Below are positions 50,696 to 59,692 of a stretch of 64,000 nucleotides of DNA, piece after piece (position 1 is the stretch's first letter; each line of letters begins with the position of its first letter). The stretch is from NCBI GenBank assembly GCA_964441945.1, contig CAYTWB010000001.1:124001-188000 (forward strand). Direction: 5' to 3'. The notes under the pieces were generated by a model that saw only the letters and a program-made list of their open reading frames with translations, was not told the origin of the DNA and did not search any database. Made by a program: the position numbers and the translations under genes. This DNA comes from JADGQM01 sp964441945. Lineage in GTDB: Bacteria; Desulfobacterota; Syntrophobacteria; Syntrophobacterales; Syntrophobacteraceae.

Positions 50696-52132
50696 ATGTT
50701 TGCTAAGACACTGAACATTTTGCTGGCAGAATGCATCAAGATTCCCACTGACGGACTGTCTCCCCTGCTGGATCGAAAGATCCACGAACGACTGGTTTTC
50801 ACCAATCCTGACTACGAACTGAGGCACAACCGGGGGGAGTGGATTGGAAATATCCCTCCCCAAATCAGTTGTATACGTCAGAAGGGGCACAGCTATCTTT
50901 TGCCCAGGGGCTTCCTGGATCAACTCCTCGAACTCTGCAAGAGATTTCAGCAGCCGTACCGTTTGGTCGATCGGAGACGCACAGTGGACCCGGTATCCCT
51001 TGAATTCCACGGTGAATTGAAGGGATATCAGCAGGACGCCGCCGAGTCCGCCCTGGCAAATGACTTTGCTACCCTTGTGGGAGGGCACAAGAGCGGAAAA
51101 ACGGTTATCGCTTTGTATACGATTGCGCAACGGTGCCAGCCGACTCTTGTCTTGATCCCAAAACTGGACCTTCTTGACGGCTGGCTGACAAAGATAGAAA
51201 ACTTCCTTCAGATTCCCCGCTCTGAAGTGGGTATCTTTGCCGAAGGCGTCCATCAGCCGGGTAACGGCATAACCATCGGACATACGGGTGAAGTGATGCG
51301 CTACTGGCGGAAGATCTGGGACCGCATCGGCTATCTCATAATGGATGAATGCCAGCGATGTCCCTCAAAAGTCCTCACCCACCTGATTCCCAATTTTGAT
51401 TGCCGTTACATGCTTGGACTCTCCAACACCACACAGCGAAGAGATCGCCTCTCCAGGCTGGTGTACTACTACATTGGCGACATGGTGTACACCATCGATG
51501 AGAAGGATGCGAAAGAGGGTCGAGGGATTATTCACGCTCATGTGGTTGCCAGGACTACCGAATTTGAATACCCCTACACCTCTCGATCCGACTTTGATCC
51601 TATGCTGGGAGCCCTGATTCATGATGAAGAACGGACCAGCATTATCGCAAACGATATTGAGGCGGAGCTCGCCATCGAGCCCCAACCGCTCCTTGTTTTG
51701 AGCAGCGGGGAAGAGCAGGATCAGGTCCTGAAAGCTGAGTTGTCAAAACGCGGTATTCGCGCAGAGCGTTACGGCACCGATTCGACAAACGGCGACGAAC
51801 CTCCGAATGAAGAGAATCAAAACGATTCTCCCTGTCCGGAGCTGGATCCGGCGTCAGGGCCAATGGCCGTCCTTCTCACACCCCAGACACTGACGAAATG
51901 CTACCGGAGCCTCAGTCCGAAAGTTCTGTTTCTGGCAACCCCTCTCTATTTCCGTCAGGACCTGGCAAATGCGCTGAGGGATATGCCGGTGAACGGGGCC
52001 GGATCCGATCGGCGTCTCAGGATCTACGATTACGTTGACCGGCGAATCGGCCTCCTGGAGAACTACTTCCGAATGAGAAGCTATAACTATGGGGTCCACC
52101 CCGATGTGCTCATCAATTCCAGTCCCAATTGA
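50696..52132 (+). CDS. SF2 helicase-like protein (XPB/RAD25-related) with eroded C-terminal motifs
   Basis: A 478-aa protein resembling XPB/UvsW-type SF2 helicases. An N-terminal region (about 1-100) ends in YLLPRGFLDQLLELCK and a Q-like GELKGYQQDA. Walker A GGHKSGKT is at 129-136, motif Ia TLVLIPKLDLLDGW at 150-163, and motif II MDECQR at 216-221. Motif III reads SNTTQRRD (243-250) instead of TATPxR. The second RecA domain is poor: motif VI QxxGRxxR appears as QDLANALR near 421-428, and a charged insert (about 362-385) precedes it. It may bind ATP and DNA without processive unwinding. AAAGG lies upstream of the ATG; the ATP-grasp gene follows. Confidence 0.7.
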   Translation: MFAKTLNILLAECIKIPTDGLSPLLDRKIHERLVFTNPDYELRHNRGEWIGNIPPQISCIRQKGHSYLLPRGFLDQLLELCKRFQQPYRLVDRRRTVDPVSLEFHGELKGYQQDAAESALANDFATLVGGHKSGKTVIALYTIAQRCQPTLVLIPKLDLLDGWLTKIENFLQIPRSEVGIFAEGVHQPGNGITIGHTGEVMRYWRKIWDRIGYLIMDECQRCPSKVLTHLIPNFDCRYMLGLSNTTQRRDRLSRLVYYYIGDMVYTIDEKDAKEGRGIIHAHVVARTTEFEYPYTSRSDFDPMLGALIHDEERTSIIANDIEAELAIEPQPLLVLSSGEEQDQVLKAELSKRGIRAERYGTDSTNGDEPPNEENQNDSPCPELDPASGPMAVLLTPQTLTKCYRSLSPKVLFLATPLYFRQDLANALRDMPVNGAGSDRRLRIYDYVDRRIGLLENYFRMRSYNYGVHPDVLINSSPN

Positions 52133-52271
52133 TGGGTTCAAAAGGCTTCATCGCTCCGGGAAGATGTCCGACCTTTCGAAACCATGCTGGAATGTTAACA
52201 AATCGGCTTTTATGGACCTTTGGTCATTTGTGATCCCCAGTATCGGATCCCGCCGTGCGGCATGACCGGCT

Positions 52272-53036
52272 ATGAAACAGAACAAAGTTGCACTGGCTCC
52301 ATTTCTTCGCTCATGCGCCGGGATCACCACACTGGGTGTTCGCCCGACCATTGATGATTATTCAGAAGTGGAAAAGGAGCTCTTGCGCTTCGCGGAACGC
52401 GTTTTTTTTCCGACTCCGCGGTTTGCCTATCTTTTCAATGCACTGCACATACCGACCTTTCCGAGCTACAGCACCTATCGGTTTCGACATTCGCGCGTGC
52501 TGCAGCAGATCTTGCTCTCCTATCTGCAAATACCGCATCCCACTACCCGTATCTATTTCGGGAGCAGCCAGAAGGCAGACATCGCCAGAGCGTTTCCATT
52601 TCCATTTCTGGCAATGGGCCCTGTCGCTTCCGTGCACCAAAGGCAATTCGTTGATAATCCTGCCACTCTCGATGAATGCTGCCGATCCTTCAACCCGCTC
52701 ATCATCCAAGAAGCGGTGACATGGACGGAACGAGTTCGGATTCTCTGTGTCGGTGCCGATTGTGTGGGTATAATACGGCGAACCGGCTCACCCGCACCCG
52801 ACAATCGCGGTGAACCGGCATCGCTGCAACATCCGGATTTGCAGCCGGTTCTGGATGCCGCTCGCAAACTTGTCCGCAGCGTCCAGCTGGACGATATCGT
52901 TCTTGAATGGGGCTATGGAGACGGCCAATGGCAGCTGGTCGAAATGGTACGTCCTCCTGTTCAGTGGCCTGCGACTAAAGGTGTTCTGAACCGCCACCAG
53001 TACATCTGCGAGCTGGTACGGAGCGGAAGGTTATGA
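52272..53036 (+). CDS. RimK-like ATP-grasp domain protein
   Basis: A 254-aa ATP-grasp-type protein. FFPTPRFAYLFNALHIPTFP and SYSTYRFRHSRVLQQILLSY resemble the pre-ATP-grasp and first lysine region of RimK-like ligases. It continues with PHPTTRIYFG, LIIQEAVTWTERVRILCVG (the D/E-R acidic region) and a C-terminal VLEWGYGDGQWQLVEMVRPP. Such enzymes join a carboxylate to an amine or thiol using ATP. The substrate is unknown. The spacing to the SF2-like gene is 139 bp and to the M16 gene 75 bp, all on one strand. Confidence 0.65.
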   Translation: MKQNKVALAPFLRSCAGITTLGVRPTIDDYSEVEKELLRFAERVFFPTPRFAYLFNALHIPTFPSYSTYRFRHSRVLQQILLSYLQIPHPTTRIYFGSSQKADIARAFPFPFLAMGPVASVHQRQFVDNPATLDECCRSFNPLIIQEAVTWTERVRILCVGADCVGIIRRTGSPAPDNRGEPASLQHPDLQPVLDAARKLVRSVQLDDIVLEWGYGDGQWQLVEMVRPPVQWPATKGVLNRHQYICELVRSGRL

Positions 53037-53111
53037 TGGGCTGCCCTTACAGCCCGTGTCGGGAACCGGTAGAATGGACTGAATGCTGTCCGGGATAAAA
53101 GAAGGAAAAAG

Positions 53112-55853
53112 ATGAGAAAACGACTCACAACGGGAATGCTTCTGGCGTTGCTCGCCTGCTTTCCTGCGGCCTGGGCCCAGGCGTTGGATTCATCATGGAC
53201 GCCCCCTTCCCTGCCGCCTGAGGCAGGGAAGCTCGTGCAAAAGACCCTTTATTCGAAACCGGGAGACCTTTTCGTCGTCCTGAAAAATGGTCTCACCGTG
53301 TTGATTCGCTCTCAAACCGAAAGCGATGTGGTTTCCGCCCAGGTCTTCGTGCGTGCAGGCTCAATCTATGAAGGCGAGCACCTGACTTCCGGCATCTCCC
53401 ACTACCTGGAGCACGTCGTTTCCGGAGGATCTACCCGTTCGTTTACAGAGGATGAAGCCAGGGAGCGACTTGAACGCATCGGCGGCGCATCCAATGCATC
53501 CACCTCGTTCGACCGCACGATCTATTACATCACGACGTCGGCCGGGCACTGGAAGGAAGCCCTGGGGCTCCTCCTCTCCTATGTGAGTGAAAGCACCCTG
53601 GATCCGCTGCAGGTGCAGAGAGAAAAGGCCGTCATTCAGCAGGAAATAAAAATGGGGGAAAACGATCCGGGCAGTGAGCTGTGGAAATTTTTCATGAAGA
53701 CCGCCTACCGGGTCAATCCGGCTCGAAATCCGGTGATCGGATACGAAGAGGTCTTTGTCGGGCTGGATCGAGACGCTCTCGAGAGCTATTACAACGAGCG
53801 GTATCAACCAGAGAATATGGTGGTTGCACTGGTGGGCAAAGTGGTTCCACACGAAGTGCTTCAATTCATTTCAGAAAAGACCAGGGATTTTAGCCGCAAG
53901 GGGCGCCGTCCGGCGACCATACCGCCCGAACCCGAGCAGGCGGGTTCAAGGTGGGAGGAGAAGGAGCTCCCGATGGCCAGATTGGCTCAGGCGGTGGTCG
54001 GCTTCCCTTCTGTTACGATCTACAGCAAGGACCTCTATGCTCTCGATGTGCTCGCAATCTTGCTTGGTGACGGGGAAACCTCACGCCTCCATCGCCGGCT
54101 GAAGGACAAGGAGAACAAGGTCCTTAGCGTGAACGCCTCGAACTGGACCCCTTCATTCGTCGAAGGCCGGTTCACGATTTTTCTCTCCCTGGCCCCACAG
54201 AACTGGCCTGGAATTCTGGTCCCGATCGAGGAAGAGATCAACCTTCTCAAGAAGGAACCGGTATCTCCGGAAGAACTGGAAAAAGCGAGAAAGAGTGTCC
54301 TCGCACAACATATCTTTGGAAAGGAGTCGGTATCCGCTCAGGCCCGCTCCCTGGCTTCATCCTACTTCGAAACGGGGGACCCTTACTTCGATGAAAAATA
54401 TGTTGAAAACCTCCGCAAGGTTTCGCGGGAAGACATCCGCGATGTGGCTCGTCGCTATCTCCTGATGGACCGTTTGAATATCGCCGTGGTCAAACCGGAT
54501 ACATCCAAAGAGATGACTGCCCGTGCGGAAACGGCTTCAAACAAGCCCGCCGCCCCCCTGCCGGTTCGCCTCCAGGAGCTTAAGAATGGCCTGAAGATAC
54601 TGATCAAGAAGGATTCATCCCTGCCATTGGTGACCCTCAAGCTTTACGGCCTGGGAGGACTGATGCTTGAGGACCTCGGAAAGCCGGGGCTCTCATCCTT
54701 TACCGCCTCGCTTCTGACTGCCGGAACCAAAACCAGGAATAAGCGCCAGATCGCTCAGGCCATTGAAGGGGCCGGAGGCATTCTAGAGAACCGATCGGAT
54801 TCCAATACCTATCACCTGTCGATCAAGGTACTGAAGGAAGACTTTGTCCCGGCCCTGACCATACTGGCCGACCTGGTCCAAAACGCCAACTTCCCCCAGG
54901 CTGAAATAGAAAAGCGACGGCAGGAAACCCTGCTCGCCATAAAGAAACTCGATGAAAACTGGCAAAGTGAAGTCATGCGCCTCTTCAAACAGGACTATTT
55001 CCAGCAATCATCCTACAAGAACGAGCGGCTGGGTACTCCTGAGTCCGTCCAAGCTTTTTCGAGAGGTGACGTCCTGGCGTTCTACCGGCGCATGGTGAAC
55101 CCACACCATTCAGTTCTGGCTGTCTATGGCGATGTGGATGAGAAACAGGCTTTTGCGATGGCGCAGAAAAGATTCGAATCATGGAATGCCCCGATTGTTG
55201 CGCTCACCAAAATCCCTGATGAAACCCACCCGTTGGAGCCCGATCTGACTGTTGAGAAGAAGAATGACAAGACCAGTTGCGCGCTTTTTATCGGCACGGG
55301 CGGCTTGAGCCTCGATGATCCCCGGAGACCCGTTCTTGACGTATTGGATGCCGTGATCTCCGGAGCGGGCTATCCCGGCGGGCGCCTCTTCGAAGCACTG
55401 AGAGGAGGGAAGGAAGACCTGGTTTATGTGGTGGGAGCCTTTCCCTTTCTTGGAAAAGGAGCGGGATTTTTCGGTGTGATCACCCAGACCACCATGAAGA
55501 ATCTTAACAAAGTTCAGGAGATTGTCCTGTCGCACCTGAAACGCCTGACTGAAGAGACGGTGCCCGATCAGGAAGTGCGGAATGCCAAAGATATGATCAA
55601 AACCATGCACCAGCTCGGTCTGGAGACTCTGGACGCTCAAGCACAGAGCGCGGCACTGAATGAAGCCCTTGGCCTGGGGTGGGACTACGACCAGAAGTAC
55701 ACGCAGCTGATCGAGGCCGTATCGACGGAGGAAATCGGGAAGCTGGCCCAGGATCTGTTTTCAAAGACCCTGATTGCCCGCACAGTGCCCGAGCACCCCG
55801 CAGACATCCTCGGCTCCGACGCTCCATCGAGAGATGATAGAAAGGCTCGCTAG
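53112..55853 (+). CDS. Exported M16 (pitrilysin-type) zinc protease, two-half architecture
   Basis: A 913-aa exported protease. A signal peptide spans about residues 1-23 (ends AWAQA). The N-terminal half has the inverse zinc motif HYLEH in SGISHYLEHVVSGGSTRSF (about 97-101) and the downstream Glu in EKAVIQQEIKMGEND. The C-terminal half (from about 470) repeats the fold but its HxxEH position is GLSSF, so it is the usual inactive partner. Such proteases degrade small peptides in the periplasm. It shares a CTAG with the convergent radical SAM gene: each stop codon is read from the same four bases. Confidence 0.92.
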   Translation: MRKRLTTGMLLALLACFPAAWAQALDSSWTPPSLPPEAGKLVQKTLYSKPGDLFVVLKNGLTVLIRSQTESDVVSAQVFVRAGSIYEGEHLTSGISHYLEHVVSGGSTRSFTEDEARERLERIGGASNASTSFDRTIYYITTSAGHWKEALGLLLSYVSESTLDPLQVQREKAVIQQEIKMGENDPGSELWKFFMKTAYRVNPARNPVIGYEEVFVGLDRDALESYYNERYQPENMVVALVGKVVPHEVLQFISEKTRDFSRKGRRPATIPPEPEQAGSRWEEKELPMARLAQAVVGFPSVTIYSKDLYALDVLAILLGDGETSRLHRRLKDKENKVLSVNASNWTPSFVEGRFTIFLSLAPQNWPGILVPIEEEINLLKKEPVSPEELEKARKSVLAQHIFGKESVSAQARSLASSYFETGDPYFDEKYVENLRKVSREDIRDVARRYLLMDRLNIAVVKPDTSKEMTARAETASNKPAAPLPVRLQELKNGLKILIKKDSSLPLVTLKLYGLGGLMLEDLGKPGLSSFTASLLTAGTKTRNKRQIAQAIEGAGGILENRSDSNTYHLSIKVLKEDFVPALTILADLVQNANFPQAEIEKRRQETLLAIKKLDENWQSEVMRLFKQDYFQQSSYKNERLGTPESVQAFSRGDVLAFYRRMVNPHHSVLAVYGDVDEKQAFAMAQKRFESWNAPIVALTKIPDETHPLEPDLTVEKKNDKTSCALFIGTGGLSLDDPRRPVLDVLDAVISGAGYPGGRLFEALRGGKEDLVYVVGAFPFLGKGAGFFGVITQTTMKNLNKVQEIVLSHLKRLTEETVPDQEVRNAKDMIKTMHQLGLETLDAQAQSAALNEALGLGWDYDQKYTQLIEAVSTEEIGKLAQDLFSKTLIARTVPEHPADILGSDAPSRDDRKAR

Positions 55854-56833
55854 TCGGCCTCCTCAGCTTTGAGCAGGTACCTGGTTATTGATCCGGAGTG
55901 TCCAGCCGCCACACAGACATACTCCTGATCGTTGAAAATCCGGCGGCAGATCTCCTTTCTTTCGAATAGATCGCTCAGGACCTGCTGCAGGTCCGCCGGC
56001 GGCACACCCAGAGAATCGGCCATTTCTCCGACTGTACAGGGGCGCCTTCGCACCATATCCAGCACACGCCGCTCAAGGTTGACATCATTCCTTGTCTCGG
56101 GAAAGCCTTTGAACCGTCCAATGATCTCCGTCCTGTCGGCCGGGAAGAACGCCCATGCAGCCTCCATTTCAGCAGCTGAAAGGCCTCCGGAACCGGGGTC
56201 GGCCGGCGGTCGAACGATCGTATTGAGCTCAACCCGATCGGGACACACCAGATCAATGATCGAACGGATCTTCTTCAGTTCGTCCGGATGGTCATTCACC
56301 CCGGCAACAAGCATAACCTCGAGGTGGAACCGGCCGCGGTAGTCTTTGCGAAGGGCCTTCAATCCTTCGACTATCGACGTCAGGTCGAGGCTCACATGGG
56401 GTCGGTTTATGCTCCGAAAGACCTGTTCAGAAACTGCGTCCAGGGAGGGAACCACCCGGTCCACATCCAGCACGGCTTTACGAACATTCGAATCCCAGAA
56501 CAGCGAGCCGTTCGTCAGCAAGACCAGCGGCAGGAACGGGAAATGCCTCTTTATCCCCCGAACCAGATATCCCATCGGTTCGTACAGCGTGGGTTCTCCG
56601 GCACTGGAAAAGGTCAGCACATCCACACTGTCCGGATACTCGCGAAAATAAGCCAGCAAATCCTGGATAACCTGATCCGGATCGACAAAAGCCTGTCGAT
56701 TGACCGTGAGATGAGTGGTCGGGCCGGATTCGCAATAGATGCAGTCATAGCTGCAGGTCTTGGGAGGAATCACATCGATCCCCAGTGAACGCCCCAGACG
56801 GCGAGACGGTACCGGTCCGAAAATAGAGGTCAT
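55850..56833 (-). CDS. Radical SAM protein (COG0731-like) with C-terminal winged-helix region
   Basis: A 327-aa radical SAM enzyme. The [4Fe-4S] cluster motif CxxxCxxC is CSYDCIYC (about 27-34), followed by VLTFSSAGEPTLY and LLTNGSLFWD. VPSLDAVSEQVFRSINRPH and LEVMLVAGVNDHPDEL follow. The tail (about 240-310, VLDMVRRRPCTVGEMADSLG) looks like a winged helix. It belongs to the wyosine-synthetase-like/COG0731 group; the substrate is not known. It is transcribed away from ilvD and converges on the M16 gene. Confidence 0.88.
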   Translation of the reverse strand: MTSIFGPVPSRRLGRSLGIDVIPPKTCSYDCIYCESGPTTHLTVNRQAFVDPDQVIQDLLAYFREYPDSVDVLTFSSAGEPTLYEPMGYLVRGIKRHFPFLPLVLLTNGSLFWDSNVRKAVLDVDRVVPSLDAVSEQVFRSINRPHVSLDLTSIVEGLKALRKDYRGRFHLEVMLVAGVNDHPDELKKIRSIIDLVCPDRVELNTIVRPPADPGSGGLSAAEMEAAWAFFPADRTEIIGRFKGFPETRNDVNLERRVLDMVRRRPCTVGEMADSLGVPPADLQQVLSDLFERKEICRRIFNDQEYVCVAAGHSGSITRYLLKAEEAD

Positions 56834-57062
56834 TTCTTGGTCCTCAACCTTATCAACACATTCAATCGCTCGAATGGTAATATGACAAAGTGGATTCGGG
56901 CAAGAAGGAAATAGAACAGATGATCATAGAGTTATGGTACAAATGAAGCTTTGAGGGTCTCGACGAAGATCAGGGAGCCGGAATCAGGGACAAGATCGAG
57001 GCCCGTCGACCGGCCTGCGACTCCCGGTTCAGGTTAACCAATCTATGCAACAGGAGGTAGGG

Positions 57063-58736
57063 ATGCGAAGTGATCTAATGAAAAAGGGGGTTGAGAAAGC
57101 CCCTCACCGCTCACTTTTCAAAGCCATGGGATACACTCAGACAGAACTTGAACGGCCGATAATCGGCGTCGCCAATTCCGCCAACGAGATCATCCCCGGG
57201 CACATAGACCTCAACAAGATCAGTGAGGCGGTCAAGGCGGGCATTCGCCTTGCCGGAGGCACTCCCGTAGAATTCAGCACCATTGGAGTGTGTGACGGTA
57301 TCGCCATGAATCACCAGGGTATGCGCTATTCCCTGGCGAGTCGCGAGCTGATTGCGGATTCCGTCGAGGTCATGGCCATGGCACATCCGTTCGATGGGCT
57401 CGTGCTCATTCCCAATTGCGACAAGATCATACCGGGAATGCTGATGGCCGCAATGCGCCTGAATATCCCGGCACTGGTCGTAAGCGGCGGTCCCATGCTT
57501 TCCGGGCGTGCAGGGGGCAAACCGGTGGACCTGGTTTCCGTCTTTGAAGCGGTAGGGACCTTCAAGTCCGGGCAGATCACCCCGGAGCAGCTGTCCCAGC
57601 TGGAGGATCATGCCTGTCCCGGTTGCGGATCTTGTGCCGGCATGTTCACCGCCAATTCCATGAATTGCCTGACGGAAGCCCTGGGTATGGGACTCCCCGG
57701 CAACGGTACCATCCCGGCCGTGACAGCGGCTCGAACCCGTTTGGCCAAGGCGGCGGGCATGAGGATCCTGGAATTGATCCGCCAGAACATCTGCCCCCGG
57801 GACATCGCCACTCGCGAGGCCTTCGAGAATGCCGTCGCGGTCGATATGGCCCTCGGGTGTTCCACCAACACAGTCCTGCATGTTCCGGCCATCGCTCATG
57901 AGGCGGGAATCGATCTCAATCTTGAGACCTTCAACCGGATCAGTGCCGGGACTCCGCACCTTTGCAGCCTGCGTCCATCGGGCACTCATTTCCTGGAAGA
58001 TCTGAATGCCGCCGGCGGAGTTCAGGCAGTCATGAACGAGCTCTCCCGGCGGGACCTGATCCATCTGGACACCATGACCGTCACCGGCAAAACCGCAGGC
58101 GATAATCTTCGAGCGTTTCCCGTTCTGGATCGTGATGTCATTCGCCCGATTGATCAGCCCTATCACAATGAAGGGGGAATAGCGGTCCTCTACGGAAACC
58201 TGGCCCCGGAAGGCGCTGTGGTCAAGCAGTCTGCGGTTGCTCCCGAGATGCTCAGACGCACCGCCCGTGCACGGGTGTTTGACAGTGAGTCGGAGGCGGC
58301 AACCGCTATCCTTGACCGGCTCATCAAACCCGGGGACGTGGTCATCATTCGCTACGAAGGTCCGAAGGGCGGTCCCGGAATGCAGGAAATGCTCACCCCC
58401 ACCGCCGCCCTGGTCGGAATGGGTCTCGGCAAGGATGTCGCACTCATCACCGACGGCCGTTTCAGCGGCGGCACGCACGGAGCAGCCATCGGACATGTGT
58501 CGCCGGAGGCTGCGGTAGGCGGTCCCATAGCCCTTGTCGAGGAAGGGGATGAAATCGCTATCGACATCCCGGGCAAGAAGCTCGAACTGCTTGTTGATGC
58601 GGCTACACTGGAAAAGCGGCGAGCCGTGTGGACTCCTCCCGCCCCCCGCATCAGGGAAGGCTATCTCGCTCGATACGCTCACATGGTGACTTCGGGTTCG
58701 TGCGGTGCTATCCTTCAGTGGGATGAGTGCAAATAG
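57063..58736 (+). CDS. ilvD: Dihydroxy-acid dehydratase
   Basis: A 557-aa IlvD converting dihydroxy acids to 2-oxo acids for isoleucine and valine synthesis. Iron-sulfur ligands are visible in LIPNCDKIIPGM and CPGCGSCAGMFTANSMNCL; GPKGGPGMQEML and DGRFSGGTHG are family motifs. ATG 57063 has AGGAGG 5 nt upstream; an in-frame ATG at 57045 has none. A methyltransferase gene starts 16 bp after the stop. No other ilv genes are in the window. Confidence 0.97.
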   Translation: MRSDLMKKGVEKAPHRSLFKAMGYTQTELERPIIGVANSANEIIPGHIDLNKISEAVKAGIRLAGGTPVEFSTIGVCDGIAMNHQGMRYSLASRELIADSVEVMAMAHPFDGLVLIPNCDKIIPGMLMAAMRLNIPALVVSGGPMLSGRAGGKPVDLVSVFEAVGTFKSGQITPEQLSQLEDHACPGCGSCAGMFTANSMNCLTEALGMGLPGNGTIPAVTAARTRLAKAAGMRILELIRQNICPRDIATREAFENAVAVDMALGCSTNTVLHVPAIAHEAGIDLNLETFNRISAGTPHLCSLRPSGTHFLEDLNAAGGVQAVMNELSRRDLIHLDTMTVTGKTAGDNLRAFPVLDRDVIRPIDQPYHNEGGIAVLYGNLAPEGAVVKQSAVAPEMLRRTARARVFDSESEAATAILDRLIKPGDVVIIRYEGPKGGPGMQEMLTPTAALVGMGLGKDVALITDGRFSGGTHGAAIGHVSPEAAVGGPIALVEEGDEIAIDIPGKKLELLVDAATLEKRRAVWTPPAPRIREGYLARYAHMVTSGSCGAILQWDECK

Positions 58737-58752
58737 CAGGGAGGTTTGCCTC

Positions 58753-59646
58753 GTGGGTTATGTTTTCCAGTTTGAAGATGTCCTGCGCTATGACGCCTGG
58801 TTGGCCTCCGGGCCGGGTCGGACGGCTGTAGCCGTCGAAAAGGACCTGCTTCAGCACCTGTGGGCACCCGGCGCACCCCAGTCGGTTCTTGAGGTTGGCT
58901 GTGGAACGGGACTCTTTCTGGAATGGTTTGCGGGTGGGGGACACCAGGTTACCGGCCTGGACCCCTCACCCTATATGCTTAACCTTGCCCACAGCAAAGT
59001 GCCGCCTCGCGTTGGGTTGGATCGCGGCTATGCAGAGGACCTGCCCTATGAAGACAATGCCTTCGATACGGTTGCGTTGATCACTACTCTGGAATTTGTG
59101 AACGATCCCTTCCACACCATCGAAGAGGCACTGAGAGTCGCAAGGCGCCATGTTCTTCTGGGGGTGCTGAACCAATACTCCCCGGCCACATGGCAGCACT
59201 GTTTGAAACGGCTCTGGAAACCTTCTATCTACAGCCACGCTCGCTTCTTCAGTGTTTTCAGCCTCCGGAACATGATCACCAAAGCACTCGGCGGCCCCGT
59301 TCCACTGCAATGGCGGACAACCACCCTCTCTCCGTTCCGCCCATTTCCCCATGTCCGCCTGCCGGATCGCTTTCGACTCCTCCAACGACTTCCGTTCGGT
59401 CATTTCATAGCGATGCGCATTGACCAGTGCTATCCTCTTCGCACGGTACAGCAACCCATATTCCATGAGATACACTCCAGTGTGGGACAGGCGCACTTTC
59501 GGACGCTCTGCCGGCGAGATTCAAAACAAGAAACCCCCATCGACATTCACCTGTCCATGCCAGGTCAATCGCTCCGGAACACGGGTCATCGCTTTGAGCC
59601 GCAGCCCCCCATGCATGAGGCTCACCCGATGGCACCAATCCTCTAA
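58753..59646 (+). CDS. Class I SAM-dependent methyltransferase
   Basis: A 297-aa protein. The SAM-binding motif I is VLEVGCGTGLFLEWFAGGG (about 38-56). Motif II, VTGLDPSPYML, and the acidic loop YAEDLPYEDNAFDTVALITT follow in Methyltransf_11 order. The C-terminal third is less conserved, rich in His/Arg/Pro, and its last 40 residues have unusual composition. A late frame change or natural tail are both possible. GTG 58753 has GGGAGG about 8 nt upstream; in-frame ATGs at 58705 and 58723 overlap ilvD and lack a site. The substrate is unknown. Confidence 0.8.
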   Translation: MGYVFQFEDVLRYDAWLASGPGRTAVAVEKDLLQHLWAPGAPQSVLEVGCGTGLFLEWFAGGGHQVTGLDPSPYMLNLAHSKVPPRVGLDRGYAEDLPYEDNAFDTVALITTLEFVNDPFHTIEEALRVARRHVLLGVLNQYSPATWQHCLKRLWKPSIYSHARFFSVFSLRNMITKALGGPVPLQWRTTTLSPFRPFPHVRLPDRFRLLQRLPFGHFIAMRIDQCYPLRTVQQPIFHEIHSSVGQAHFRTLCRRDSKQETPIDIHLSMPGQSLRNTGHRFEPQPPMHEAHPMAPIL

Positions 59647-59692
59647 CTTGAAAGGGCAGGGTCCGGACCTCCTCACCCATAAAGGAAACGCT

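Noticed and set aside
57111..58682. Long open frame (523 codons) on the minus strand across ilvD
   Set aside because: It mirrors the high-GC ilvD codon pattern, has no recognisable motifs, and ilvD is certain. The same applies to long minus-strand frames over metK/ahcY (46547-47965) and the glutamate synthase genes (33181-34863).
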